Of a stretch of 64,000 bases of DNA, positions 54,831 through 63,289 are shown in pieces; position 1 is the stretch's first letter, and each line of letters starts with the position of its first letter. The notes below the pieces were generated by a model. That model ran no database searches. It was not told where the DNA came from and worked only from the letters and a program-made list of their open reading frames with translations. Position numbers and translations under genes: made by a program. The DNA lies in contig JAUYRP010000024.1 of assembly GCA_030696695.1 (NCBI GenBank), positions 98,443 through 162,442 of the forward strand. Direction: 5' to 3'. Origin of the DNA: Methylophilus sp. (GTDB taxonomy: Bacteria > Pseudomonadota > Gammaproteobacteria > Burkholderiales > Methylophilaceae).

Positions 54831-54899
54831 TCACCTGCTTGCAGTCTGGGATGTGTGCGCAGACAAAACCTGCTGTGCGTAAATCTTAGCTTGATAAGT

Positions 54900-55142
54900 T
54901 AAAGGTTATATTCAAACACGTGGCGTATTGAAGAAGGAGTTGATCAATACCTGAGGACAAAACGTGTTATGCGTCGATCCAAGCATGCGAGCTTGAAAGG
55001 AAATGGACTCGGACAAATTGCAGATACAGTTTCGATTAGTGAACACCCAGCCACCATTGAAGACCTAGCTTTACCAGGGCATTGGGAAGGCGACTTGATA
55101 GCAGGGTCTAAAAATAGCTACATCGTGAAAAATGTTAATTGA
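54900..55142 (+). pseudogene. Broken IS30-family transposase fragment
   Basis: Reading in two frames gives YIQTRGVLKKELIN, then, after a one-base loss near 54947-54950, LRTKRVMRRSKHASLKGNG, EHPATIEDLALPGHWEGDLI and AGSKNSYI. These are internal IS30 transposase motifs, including the catalytic Asp in HWEGDL. Similarity stops soon after KNSYI, so the fragment lacks the N-terminal DNA-binding part and most of the catalytic domain. No terminal inverted repeats are visible. It marks an old insertion at the edge of the AT-rich accessory stretch. Confidence 0.8.
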
Positions 55143-55160
55143 TAAATAGTAATTAGGAGA

Positions 55161-56054
55161 TTACTGATGCCTAAAAACATACAGAAGATTAGGCTCACTA
55201 ATTATGTAAAGATTGCCGTGATTATCTAGAGTAATGCCTTCAGCTTGTGGAATATTTGATTTTAATCCATGAAACCCTTTCCATAAAGATAAGGCTCCTA
55301 GAGGTTTGGCATTCTCATCAAACTCTTTGACCAGTTTAGACTCTTCACTTAAGAGTAAGGTATGGCCAGAACGGCTAATGTAATGAACAGCAGATAAATC
55401 TCGCATTGCTAAATTAAGCATATTGTCATACTTGCTTAATTTCTCAATATCCAAATGAAGAGATTGATTTACTCGACCTTCAACTAGACCTTTTACGGAG
55501 ATCATATATTTCGGATCACGTTCTTTGACAACTAATAAACGTTGTTTACGCCCATCCCAAGAGAGGCCTTCAAAGTTTTTGTTACCTCTATCATTGATGC
55601 CAAGTCTAATTTTTGGGGCATGTGTCGCATCAACCAAGTTTACATTTCTTGGTAACTCAATTAACACTAGTCGACTATCACGTTCATCCGCTATAACAAA
55701 GTGATTGTCATACAGATGCGTAACACCCTCCATATCATCAACACCATCTACATGAATACTTCTGAGAACTTTACCATCTAAGCTCAGTTCAATAATCTTG
55801 GATTCCTGATTTAAAACCGTGAATAAAGTATTAGTATCAGCGTTAAAAGTAAGATCTGAAGCGTTTTTTAAGCCTTTAATGGCTAATCCGTCAATAATCA
55901 CATGGTAATTTTTAAGGTCAAGCGCATGGGCCTCCCTAGATGATTGTGCATTATGCCAAAAATACCAGCCTATGGCTTCCAAGCGAAAATAGTACGCTGC
56001 TGAGAAAAATAAAACTAAGATTAAACTAATTACAATTGTTATCCGAAACTTCAT
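55161..56054 (-). CDS. SdiA-regulated (YjiK-type) beta-propeller protein
   Basis: About 297 residues from ATG 56054 (TTG 56069 is possible). An N-terminal signal-anchor (ITIVISLILVLFFSAAYYF) is followed by a propeller-like domain with the SdiA-regulated family pattern: LKNASDLTFNADTNTLFTVL, GVDDMEGVTHLYDNHFVIAD, NKNFEGLSWDGRKQRLLVVK and PQAEGITLDNHGNLYIISEP. It is likely a periplasmic protein of unknown substrate. It lies between the IS30 remnant and an AT-rich gap. Confidence 0.82.
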   Translation of the reverse strand: MKFRITIVISLILVLFFSAAYYFRLEAIGWYFWHNAQSSREAHALDLKNYHVIIDGLAIKGLKNASDLTFNADTNTLFTVLNQESKIIELSLDGKVLRSIHVDGVDDMEGVTHLYDNHFVIADERDSRLVLIELPRNVNLVDATHAPKIRLGINDRGNKNFEGLSWDGRKQRLLVVKERDPKYMISVKGLVEGRVNQSLHLDIEKLSKYDNMLNLAMRDLSAVHYISRSGHTLLLSEESKLVKEFDENAKPLGALSLWKGFHGLKSNIPQAEGITLDNHGNLYIISEPNLLYVFRHQ

Positions 56055-56469
56055 TAACTGCTCAATCAAATGTTGTTTTATTACACGACTTAAATCAATT
56101 TTTTCATATTAAATTACCATTTGTAGTCAAAAAAGTTTTAAATGAACAATTAGTAAATAGCAATTGAAAATACCTGTCTGAGCACAATAATCAGTATTCT
56201 CTGTGATAATTAACAATCAGTAAAATATATATTTAATATGATAATGTTCATAAAAATAAAACGATATTCTTTTAAGCTTATATTTAAGCCGATACCATAA
56301 AAATTATAGATTTGATCATTTCACATCTGAATAATCTCCATAGCTGACGTCCAGAGAAATCACAACATTTAATCATATAGGCTTACATTTCTTAATTAAG
56401 CTAATTTTTGATCGCAAAACTTAATTGATTAGCGCATGCTATTTGTCCCTATTTATAGGAGACAATATC
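56055..56469. other. Long AT-rich intergenic region
   Basis: About 415 bases with no coding frame I can support and much lower GC than the core genes. It separates the SdiA-regulated-type gene from the recombinase gene and contains both promoters. The only firm element is the AGGAG (56457-56461) before the recombinase ATG. I see no direct repeats that would mark an attachment site. Confidence 0.4.
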
Positions 56470-57090
56470 ATGGAACAACAAATTAAGTTTCATCGAGAAC
56501 CTTGGAATAAAGGTAAGCTTGTCGGTCAAAAAGCTCCACTGAAATTGAAAGAGATATGGTCTATACGAATTCGCTTGGAGTTATCTAGCCGTATACGTGA
56601 TTTAGCGTTATTTAACCTGGCTATAGACAGCAAATTACGTGCGTGTGATTTAGTTAAGCTCAAACTTAGAGATATTTCTCACGGTAACCAAATCACTAGC
56701 AGAGCAATCGTTATGCAACAGAAAACTGGTCGACCAGTGCACTTTGAAATAACCGAGCCTACACGCAACTCAATATATGCGTGGGTTCAATCTGCAGCTA
56801 TTCGTTCTGAAGATTATATATTCCCCAGTAGAGTTCATGACTCACCGCATATATCGACTCGACAGTACGCACGAATAGTGAATGCATGGGTAGAAGAAAT
56901 AGGACTAGATTCATCCAACTATGGCACTCATACCATGAGAAGAACGAAAGCCACGCTTATTTACAAACGCACCAAGAATTTGCGTGCGATTCAATTATTA
57001 CTTGGGCATACCAAACTTGATAGTACTGTGCGGTACCTTGGAATAGAAGTGGATGATGCGTTGGAGTTGGCCGAGCAAACAGAGGTGTAA
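56470..57090 (+). CDS. Minimal tyrosine recombinase (catalytic domain only)
   Basis: 206 residues from ATG 56470, which has AGGAG eight bases upstream. The tyrosine-recombinase active site is complete: Arg57 (KLRACDLVKL), His154 and Arg157 (HTMRRTKAT), His180 (LLGHTKLDST) and the nucleophile Tyr189 (TVRYLGIE). It lacks the usual N-terminal core-binding and arm-binding domains; the first 30 residues are a short basic arm (EPWNKGKLVGQKAPLK). It is not an integron integrase: it is too short and has no IntI-specific insertion. Standalone recombinases of this kind are widespread in proteobacteria with unknown roles. No att site or other phage gene is seen nearby. Confidence 0.88.
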   Translation: MEQQIKFHREPWNKGKLVGQKAPLKLKEIWSIRIRLELSSRIRDLALFNLAIDSKLRACDLVKLKLRDISHGNQITSRAIVMQQKTGRPVHFEITEPTRNSIYAWVQSAAIRSEDYIFPSRVHDSPHISTRQYARIVNAWVEEIGLDSSNYGTHTMRRTKATLIYKRTKNLRAIQLLLGHTKLDSTVRYLGIEVDDALELAEQTEV

Positions 57091-57091
57091 C

Positions 57092-57120
57092 AATAAAGCC
57101 AGCTTGCAGCTGGCTTTATT
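57092..57120. terminator. Bidirectional terminator after the recombinase gene
   Basis: A perfect 12-bp inverted repeat AATAAAGCCAGC / GCTGGCTTTATT with a 5-base loop, two bases after the recombinase stop. It also lies just past the end of the convergent small secreted protein gene. Confidence 0.85.
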
Positions 57121-57135
57121 GAAACTGAAACCAAA

Positions 57136-57417
57136 TTAATTGAGTTTTGGTGCATCTACCATAGGTTGTATGGTGTTTATGGCAGAACCCATTGCTGAGA
57201 CTTTACCTTTGATTACTTTTGGTGCTAGCACCATCGGTTGAATCACATCAATAGCGTTTGTTGAACTAGAGGTCATTCCAGTCAGAGAAGCTGTTGTGTT
57301 TGTATTTGAATGAGTCATTGAGGTAAGACCCGACGCACCTAGGCTGAGTGCATTAGCAGATAATGATAAAGTTGAAAGTGCGGCTACTAGTGATAAACCG
57401 AATACGTATTTGTTCAT
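57136..57417 (-). CDS. Small secreted protein with a repeated IQPMV-APK motif
   Basis: 93 residues. A signal peptide (YVFGLSLVAALSTLSLSANA) is followed by a Ser/Thr/Asn-rich stretch (TSMTHSNTNTTASLTGMTSS) and two copies of a short motif, IDVIQPMVLAPKVIKG and INTIQPMVDAPKLN. No Cys is present. I recognise no family. The ribosome binding site AGGAC lies before the ATG. It is likely periplasmic or secreted. Confidence 0.65.
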   Translation of the reverse strand: MNKYVFGLSLVAALSTLSLSANALSLGASGLTSMTHSNTNTTASLTGMTSSSTNAIDVIQPMVLAPKVIKGKVSAMGSAINTIQPMVDAPKLN

Positions 57418-57634
57418 GATAAAGTCCTTAAGATGTAGATGAATTTGTTACATACATTTGTCGGGACTATTCAATAATCATTACATTATTTCTTATGAAA
57501 GTTTAAAACATTCAAACGACGTGTAATGAATATTTAATACGCCAAATAGGTGTTTTTTTGCCTCTAGTTTAAATGATCAGTTTCACTGATAGCGTGAAAC
57601 GCATTTTTCGATAATGCATATTAGTACAAAAATC

Positions 57635-58966
57635 TTAGCGCATCTCAAACAATTCCTGATGAAAGTGATTTTCAACCATGCCATTCAACATTAAGTCAGA
57701 ACGCATTGTTTGGCCGAACTTTGCTGGACCACAAAACCAAATGTCGGCCCCTTTCCAATCTGGAATCTTTATTCGAAGCATTTCACCATTGAGGTAGCCA
57801 TCTCGTGAATTAATCGTTAAATGTAACTTTACCCCTGCAGCTTTTGTATCTTTCTCTAACAATAATAATGCTGAATGATCGACGTCAGTTGTACTGTAGA
57901 ACAAATCAATCAAACGTCCATCAGGATGAATTGCTAGGGATTTCATCCTTGCAATAAAAGGTGTAATCCCAACACCTCCTGCAATCCAAATTTGTCTTTG
58001 AGACTTGCTTTCAAAATCAAAACGGCCATACGGACCTTCGATCACAGCAGACTGGCCTACTTTAAGGCTTGTATTTAAGGTGTTGGTATAATCACCAAGC
58101 GCTTTAATTAAGAAGGTAAGCTTTCCATCCCCCAACCATGCGGAGGTAATGCTGAAAGGGTGAGCACCTTCATGTTGGTCAAAGGTGACAAATGCAAATT
58201 GCCCTGCATAATGCCCTGTCCATTGCGATTTTAATTGTATGGCAGTTGAAGTCATGTTTACGCCATCCAAGAAACTGATTGCAGTAACTTCCCCTACTAC
58301 TTTGCGCGACTGACCAATACGTTTAAACATACTAGTGAATGTGGCAAAGATGCCTAGCAACATCAACGGAATCAGTACAAGTCCTAAAATTGTTGTCCAG
58401 TATGAATATTTCATCAATACAACTGCATGGACAATGACCGCCAAATACACCAGCGCTATCCACCGATGAGTCATGAAAAAGTAGCGATATGGAAAACGTT
58501 TTATTAGTGCGATAGCTATTAAAGCAACAAATAGATAAAAGGCGTATTCACCGATTTCTTCAGCAATGCCACGTTGGCTTTGAAAAAAATTAAAAATCTC
58601 AACCGACTCTGGTGGCCGCGCTACACGTGCAGGTTTTATCAACAGACCCGCTTCAACCAACCACCTAGGCACCTTAAATAAAAGCCAGTGTGATAACACA
58701 AAAACTAAGGCAGTAATTCCCAGCCATTTATGTAATCGGTAAACTTTGTCTAGACCGTTTAATCTATCTTCTAGCCAAGAGAAACGCATGGTAAGCAACA
58801 TTCCAAGGCTCATGACTGTCAACGCCAGAATGCCCGAGTACTGAAGGAGAAGGCTTCTCCAAGCAAAAATCTCATGCGTGTTCACTAACGCGTTCGTGTT
58901 CGCCGACATCCACAACATGGTCATTAAGGCGATGATGCCGATTAAACTTATCTGAATCACTTTCAT
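57635..58966 (-). CDS. Ferric-reductase-like membrane flavohaem oxidoreductase
   Basis: 443 residues. The N-terminal half has six membrane helices with two pairs of haem-binding His: LHKWLGITALVFVLSHW (His83, His97) and FFMTHRWIALVYLAVIVHAV (about 167 and 178). The C-terminal half is a ferredoxin-reductase module with the FAD motif HPFSITSAW, the NAD(P)-binding IWIAGGVGITPFIARM and the terminal FCGPAKFGQTM. It would pass electrons from NAD(P)H through FAD and haem across the membrane. It is encoded 37 bases downstream of the P-type ATPase gene, probably in one transcript. Confidence 0.85.
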   Translation of the reverse strand: MKVIQISLIGIIALMTMLWMSANTNALVNTHEIFAWRSLLLQYSGILALTVMSLGMLLTMRFSWLEDRLNGLDKVYRLHKWLGITALVFVLSHWLLFKVPRWLVEAGLLIKPARVARPPESVEIFNFFQSQRGIAEEIGEYAFYLFVALIAIALIKRFPYRYFFMTHRWIALVYLAVIVHAVVLMKYSYWTTILGLVLIPLMLLGIFATFTSMFKRIGQSRKVVGEVTAISFLDGVNMTSTAIQLKSQWTGHYAGQFAFVTFDQHEGAHPFSITSAWLGDGKLTFLIKALGDYTNTLNTSLKVGQSAVIEGPYGRFDFESKSQRQIWIAGGVGITPFIARMKSLAIHPDGRLIDLFYSTTDVDHSALLLLEKDTKAAGVKLHLTINSRDGYLNGEMLRIKIPDWKGADIWFCGPAKFGQTMRSDLMLNGMVENHFHQELFEMR

Positions 58967-59003
58967 CGATGCTTGCCTTGTTTAATTCAATAGGTATTTA
59001 ACA

Positions 59004-61595
59004 TTACTGCTTGGCTTGAAACCATTTCCATTTGATTGCTTCAAGGCTAAGCAACGTTGCTAAGCTTGCAATCAATGAGAATGCAAATAAATGCCAGTGA
59101 ATCAATCCAAAATTAAATAACTGTCGGGCGGGTGCCCATGTAACTGCAATCGCTAACAAGACGCTCACACTGGATAACAAAACCCAAAGCGAATGATTGG
59201 GTTTTAAAACTGCCGTAATGATTGAAGCACTAGACGACCTATTGATTAAAATTAAACCCATATTCATGATCACAAGCGATGTAAATAAAAGTGTGCGGCT
59301 GTCTGCTTCTATCAAACCCATCTGTTTTGCAGTGAATAGAATAATGGCTAACATAGTGGAAAGACCAATGCCTTGAATCACTGCCCATATCACTCGGTGA
59401 CGTAATACTAACGGGGTTTGTGGGTTACGCGGTGGACGTTGCATGACATTGTTTTCTTCAGCCTCGGCTTCAAATACGATGGAGCATGCGGGATCTATAA
59501 TCATCTCTAAAAAAGCAATGTGTATGGGCGTGAGTATCAATGGCATTCCAAACAGTAGCGGCATAATGGCTAAGGCTGCAATTGGAATATGGACTGCGAT
59601 GATATATTCAATGGCTTTACGCAAATTGTCGTAAATTCGCCTGCCTAGCCGAATGGTTTTTACAATTGAGCCGAAGTCGTCATCCAACAACACAATGCTT
59701 GAAGCTTCTCGCGCAACATCGGTACCACGCCCACCCATGGCAATGCCAATGTCTGCTGCTTTAATTGCAGGTGCATCATTCACGCCATCGCCGGTCATCG
59801 CCACTACTTCGCCATTTTGCTTTAATAGTTGCACAATACGTAATTTTTGATTTGGGCGAATTCGCGCGAATATTGAAGTGACTTTTAGTGATGCCATCAA
59901 TTGGTCATCCGTCATTTTTTCAATGGCATCACCTGTTAGCACCTGTTCAAAATCTAGCCCTGCTTGACGCCCAATAGCAAGTGCAGTGGTAGGATAATCA
60001 CCAGTGATCATAATCACTCTAATACCTGCTGTACGGCACTCTGCGACTGCATTTGGCACGTTAGAACGCAATGGATCTGCAAAGCCAATTAAGCCCACAT
60101 ATTCAAATGGAAATTCATTTAATGTGTCAGGCAGTGAAGTTAGTTGTGTGGCGGTGATTGTTGCTTGAGCAACACCCAGTACACGAATACCATTTAAGGC
60201 GAGTTTTTCAGCTTGTTGTTGAATGGCTGCAAACTGATCGTCCGATAAATGACATAACGCTGAAATTGCTTCAAGCGCGCCTTTTGAGAAAGCCTGAGTG
60301 ACTCCATCACTAGCATTGAGTACATTTGCCACTGCAAAACAATCTGGCCTGAGGCCATAAGCACGAACAAGTTTAAATTGATCGATTTCGGCAATATTCT
60401 TAAGGGTGGTTGTCGCTAGTGTATGGACCGCAATATCCATGGGGTCGGTTGGCTGTTGCGCGCAAGCTAAGTAAGCTGTTTCTAATACTTTTTGAAGATC
60501 AGGTGTTACAGCATGATTGTTGCTTTCTTCCCATGCCTCATTCTGAGTTTGAATGGCGACTAACGACATTTTATTTTCAGTGAGTGTGCCAGTTTTATCT
60601 GTACACAATACCGTGGTTGCACCCAGAGACTCTATGGAAGAGGCACGTCGAGTAAGCACGCGCGCTTTTGAGATACGCCATGCCCCCATCGCCATGAATA
60701 CAGCCATCACCAGCGGAAACTCTTCAGGCAATAAAGACATGCCAAGCGCGATGCCGCTGAGTAATGCCTCAAGCCAAGAGTCGCGCAAAAATCCATACAA
60801 TAAGACAGCAAATACCCCAGCAATTGCACCTATGATGGAAAAATTGCGTACCAACACATGTAACTGCTTTTGTAGATGAGGTTGTTGACCATCTATTGTG
60901 CTCAGTGCGCGACCAATTTTACCTATTTCGCTACGTGCTCCTGTGGCATGTACACGCGCGAGGCCTTTACCTCGTACCACTAAAGAGCCTGCAAAAATAT
61001 AGGGCAAATCTTCCCCATTGGGCGCGATTGTTAATTTATTTTTAGATGGATTATTCGCAAAGGCTGATTGCGCTAATTTTCGTACCGCTACTGATTCACC
61101 AGTAAGTAATGATTCATCAAGCAATAGGTCGTTTGCAGAAATGAGGGTTGCATCTGCAGCTACTCGGTCGCCCTCATTCACTATCAACAAGTCGTTCATG
61201 ACGACTTCTCGGCCAGCAATAGTCAGTGTGTTGCCATCGCGAATAACGTTGGCACGTGGGCTGGCTAAATTGCGTAAAGCTTCTAAGACTTTTTCGCTGC
61301 GTGATTCCTGCACGATAGTAATCGCTATAGATAAACATGCGAATACTAATAAAAACAGCGCTTCTAACCGATCTCCGAGAAGGAAATAAATAAACCCGCC
61401 CCCAATTAAAAGTGCAAACATGGGTTGTTTAACAACTTCTAACAGAATTCTAAAAAATCCACGTTTACTTGTGGAAGGCAGTTCGTTATATCCGTCTGTT
61501 TTGAGGCGCTGAGCGGCTTCTGTGGAAGTCAATCCAGTTTTGTCATCCAAAATTAGATCGAGGTGGTCACTATGATTTTCTTGAGATGTCGGCAT
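59004..61595 (-). CDS. Cation-transporting P-type ATPase (P2/P3-like)
   Basis: 863 residues. It has an N-terminal cation-ATPase domain (GLTSTEAAQRLKTDGYNELP), the actuator TGES motif in DESLLTGESVAVRK, the phosphorylated Asp333 in CTDKTGTLTENKM and the hinge TGDGVNDAPAIKAADIGIAM. The fourth-helix motif is LLPEEFPLVMA, close to but not equal to the PEGLP of calcium pumps. There are no His-rich or CXXC N-terminal metal domains. The transported ion is undetermined (calcium, manganese, magnesium or protons possible). Linkage to the ferric-reductase-like gene may hint at metal homeostasis. Confidence 0.9.
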   Translation of the reverse strand: MPTSQENHSDHLDLILDDKTGLTSTEAAQRLKTDGYNELPSTSKRGFFRILLEVVKQPMFALLIGGGFIYFLLGDRLEALFLLVFACLSIAITIVQESRSEKVLEALRNLASPRANVIRDGNTLTIAGREVVMNDLLIVNEGDRVAADATLISANDLLLDESLLTGESVAVRKLAQSAFANNPSKNKLTIAPNGEDLPYIFAGSLVVRGKGLARVHATGARSEIGKIGRALSTIDGQQPHLQKQLHVLVRNFSIIGAIAGVFAVLLYGFLRDSWLEALLSGIALGMSLLPEEFPLVMAVFMAMGAWRISKARVLTRRASSIESLGATTVLCTDKTGTLTENKMSLVAIQTQNEAWEESNNHAVTPDLQKVLETAYLACAQQPTDPMDIAVHTLATTTLKNIAEIDQFKLVRAYGLRPDCFAVANVLNASDGVTQAFSKGALEAISALCHLSDDQFAAIQQQAEKLALNGIRVLGVAQATITATQLTSLPDTLNEFPFEYVGLIGFADPLRSNVPNAVAECRTAGIRVIMITGDYPTTALAIGRQAGLDFEQVLTGDAIEKMTDDQLMASLKVTSIFARIRPNQKLRIVQLLKQNGEVVAMTGDGVNDAPAIKAADIGIAMGGRGTDVAREASSIVLLDDDFGSIVKTIRLGRRIYDNLRKAIEYIIAVHIPIAALAIMPLLFGMPLILTPIHIAFLEMIIDPACSIVFEAEAEENNVMQRPPRNPQTPLVLRHRVIWAVIQGIGLSTMLAIILFTAKQMGLIEADSRTLLFTSLVIMNMGLILINRSSSASIITAVLKPNHSLWVLLSSVSVLLAIAVTWAPARQLFNFGLIHWHLFAFSLIASLATLLSLEAIKWKWFQAKQ

Positions 61596-61896
61596 GCCTG
61601 CTTAACTGAGTTAGATATTAGACTACATCACAAGGATGAAATAAGCATTATCTACTTAACTGAGAATTCATTCTGTTCGATACCAGACATATGCTATAGG
61701 TGAGTATATGGAGGGCAAATAATTGATTGTACAGATGGATATTATTCAAATTGAACAAGCCAGTTATTTAATACTTATTTGCAGAATAGTTTCAAAATTT
61801 TTGAATCTGGAAGAATCAGCTCTATTCTTTTATACGGGCTTTTGAGAGTGCACATACACCTAGAGACCCAACTCGTTAATCCCCAAAGCGGACACC
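61596..61896. other. Intergenic region with no recognised feature
   Basis: 301 bases between two minus-strand genes, AT-rich. It should hold the ATPase promoter. I see no RNA gene, repeat or terminator I can support. Confidence 0.3.
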
Positions 61897-62223
61897 CTAC
61901 GCTTGCCATACTCCGAAGCCTGCACTACGCAAATCAATACCAATCTCAATCTCTAATTCAACTGCTTCATCATAAGTTAGCGGATTGAATCCTTCATAGA
62001 GATCTGGAAGTAAACGCAGTCCATATTGCTTTGCATATCGATTCGACTGAATCCCAGCTTTATGTTTGTCAAAGCGAACATCAGGATCCAATCCAGTCAT
62101 GCCGACATAAACACAAGGTTTGCCTAACTGGTAATTAGGATTGCGCTTCTTGAATTTAGCTTCGAAAAGAACATCCTTTGATAACTCAATTACATAAACG
62201 CTGTAGTGACGATGACTGGCCAT
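61897..62223 (-). CDS. GIY-YIG-like nuclease-fold protein
   Basis: 108 residues. YSVYVIELSKDVL and KPCVYVGMTGLDPDVRFDKH resemble the GIY-YIG core, with Tyr, Gly and Arg in the expected order. A Glu-containing segment follows (DEAVELEIEIGIDLRSAGFGV), which could supply the metal-binding residue. Small proteins of this type are common in accessory DNA. It is divergent from the MAPEG gene. Whether it cuts DNA is not known. Confidence 0.7.
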   Translation of the reverse strand: MASHRHYSVYVIELSKDVLFEAKFKKRNPNYQLGKPCVYVGMTGLDPDVRFDKHKAGIQSNRYAKQYGLRLLPDLYEGFNPLTYDEAVELEIEIGIDLRSAGFGVWQA

Positions 62224-62293
62224 TGAAGCTGCAATATATCATATACTGTGTCCCAGATCCGTAGGGTTAGCTTTTAGTCATGGAGTATTAATT

Positions 62294-62686
62294 ATGTCAG
62301 TAGAACTTAGTTGTTTAGCGTGGTCAGTCATATTGGGCTTGGTGCATTTATTGGCTGCTGGTCACTCCAGAACCCTAGATCTGGGCTCAAAATGGAACAT
62401 GGGTCCAAGAGATGGTGAGCATGGACAACTAAGTCCAATAACAGGACGCTTGCTTCGAGCTCAATCAAATTTCTTTGAAACATTTCCTCTGTTTGCAGTT
62501 TCAATATTGATGGTTGTTATGACAGATAGTTTGAGCACTTATAGTTATTGGGGAGCGATTCTATACTTGGCTGCACGGGTCATTTACGTTCCACTTTATG
62601 CATTTGGAATACCAGTAGTGCGTAGCATCGTATGGCTAGTTTCGATTGGTGGATTGTTGATGGTATTGCTGCCTCTTATGTTTTAG
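62294..62686 (+). CDS. MAPEG family membrane protein
   Basis: 130 residues with four membrane helices and the MAPEG pattern: NMGPRDGEHGQLSPITGRLLRA, QSNFFETFPLFAVSILMVV and a later LAARVIYVPLYAFGI. Family members include glutathione-linked enzymes, but most bacterial ones are uncharacterised. The GFA protein at the window edge, also of a family linked to glutathione, is not in the same operon. Confidence 0.85.
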   Translation: MSVELSCLAWSVILGLVHLLAAGHSRTLDLGSKWNMGPRDGEHGQLSPITGRLLRAQSNFFETFPLFAVSILMVVMTDSLSTYSYWGAILYLAARVIYVPLYAFGIPVVRSIVWLVSIGGLLMVLLPLMF

Positions 62687-62820
62687 TATTGTTTGCAAAT
62701 AAGTTACCTTTAAGTTCCTAGCCCCATAACCGCAGATAAAAATCCCCAAAGCTGACATTCATAAAACCTTAATTTTCTATTTTTATCAGCTTCAACTAGA
62801 ATAAATTTTTGATTGAGCTC

Positions 62821-62852
62821 TATCTCTATATTAATAATTTAATATAGAGATA
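62821..62852. repeat. Perfect AT-rich palindrome
   Basis: A 14-bp perfect inverted repeat TATCTCTATATTAA / TTAATATAGAGATA with a 4-base loop (TAAT). It shares AATATAGAGA with the second hairpin 66 bases on. It has no T run, so it may be an operator or remnant of a mobile end rather than a terminator. Confidence 0.75.
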
Positions 62853-62918
62853 CGTAAAGAATAAAACCAAGAAGGGGCAAGGAATTCCAGCCATGTATAT
62901 CAATTATCTATTTATTAA

Positions 62919-62942
62919 TATAGAGACCAAAGGGTCTCTATA
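62919..62942. repeat. Second hairpin, just left of the first cassette boundary
   Basis: A perfect 10-bp inverted repeat TATAGAGACC / GGTCTCTATA with loop AAAG, ending six bases before the GTTAGGT recombination core at 62949. A possible 16-codon reading frame (62893-62943, AAGGA nine bases before its ATG) ends in it. It could be a leader or terminator-like element, or the folded arm of a degenerate site. Confidence 0.6.
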
Positions 62943-62948
62943 ATTACT

Positions 62949-62955
62949 GTTAGGT
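62949..62955 (+). other. Cassette-boundary core site (GTTAGGT)
   Basis: GTTAGGT fits the GTTRRRY core at which integron integrases cut, and it lies ten bases before the start codon of the first cassette gene, as expected for the 5' end of a cassette. I cannot find its RYYYAAC partner upstream, so the matching attC is degenerate, or the boundary is an insertion junction. Confidence 0.5.
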
Positions 62956-62964
62956 ATCACAACC

Positions 62965-63234
62965 ATGAGGCCACTTACTAAACCTTATAGCCTATCAGCC
63001 CAAGAAGTTATATATATTCTTGAGCAAGCGCTGTCTGGAACTATGGACTGTCGCGAATGGGATAACTTTATTTCAATACCCATAAAAGGCAACTCTGATA
63101 TGGAGGCTGTTCGGGCTAAATGTGAGGCACTCTCAGGCTTTGAGCATATTGAGCCATCTGGCATTATTAGCCATTCAGAAATAGCTCGCGTTGAAATATT
63201 GCAAATGCTAAAGGAGTTAAAAAGTGCAACCTAA
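62965..63234 (+). CDS. Hypothetical protein of an integron gene cassette
   Basis: 89 residues, soluble, with no signal or membrane segment. The pattern ILEQALSGTMDCREWDNFISIP and RAKCEALSGFEHIEPSG is one I have seen in cassette-type hypothetical proteins but cannot name. Its TAA stop lies inside the left core (ACCTAAC) of the attC site that follows, a common cassette arrangement. The cassette would span 62950-63279, about 330 bases. Function unknown. Confidence 0.75.
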   Translation: MRPLTKPYSLSAQEVIYILEQALSGTMDCREWDNFISIPIKGNSDMEAVRAKCEALSGFEHIEPSGIISHSEIARVEILQMLKELKSAT

Positions 63235-63285
63235 CCCATCATTCAAGCGGGACGCTTTACAGCGCCCCTTATTTAAACGTTAGGC
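63229..63285 (+). other. attC: attC recombination site (57 bp)
   Basis: ACCTAAC (63229-63235) and GTTAGGC (63279-63285) are complementary outer cores (RYYYAAC / GTTRRRY), with inner TTCAAGC and TTTAAAC-like boxes. The centre is a near-perfect stem GGGACGCT / AGCGCCCC with loop TTAC. The whole folds back on itself, the form in which attC is recombined as single strand. Length is at the short end of the known range. The next gene starts five bases after it. Confidence 0.88.
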
Positions 63286-63289
63286 TTAA

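Noticed and set aside
56470..57090. Tyrosine recombinase considered as the integron integrase for the cassettes at 63 kb
   Set aside because: It is about 206 residues with no N-terminal domains, lacks the IntI-specific insertion, and lies 6 kb from the cassettes with unrelated genes between.
61882..62752. Shared string TCCCCAAAGC-GACA at about 61880 and 62736
   Set aside because: Only about 15 bases with mismatches, in unrelated contexts; not enough to call a repeat or recombination site.
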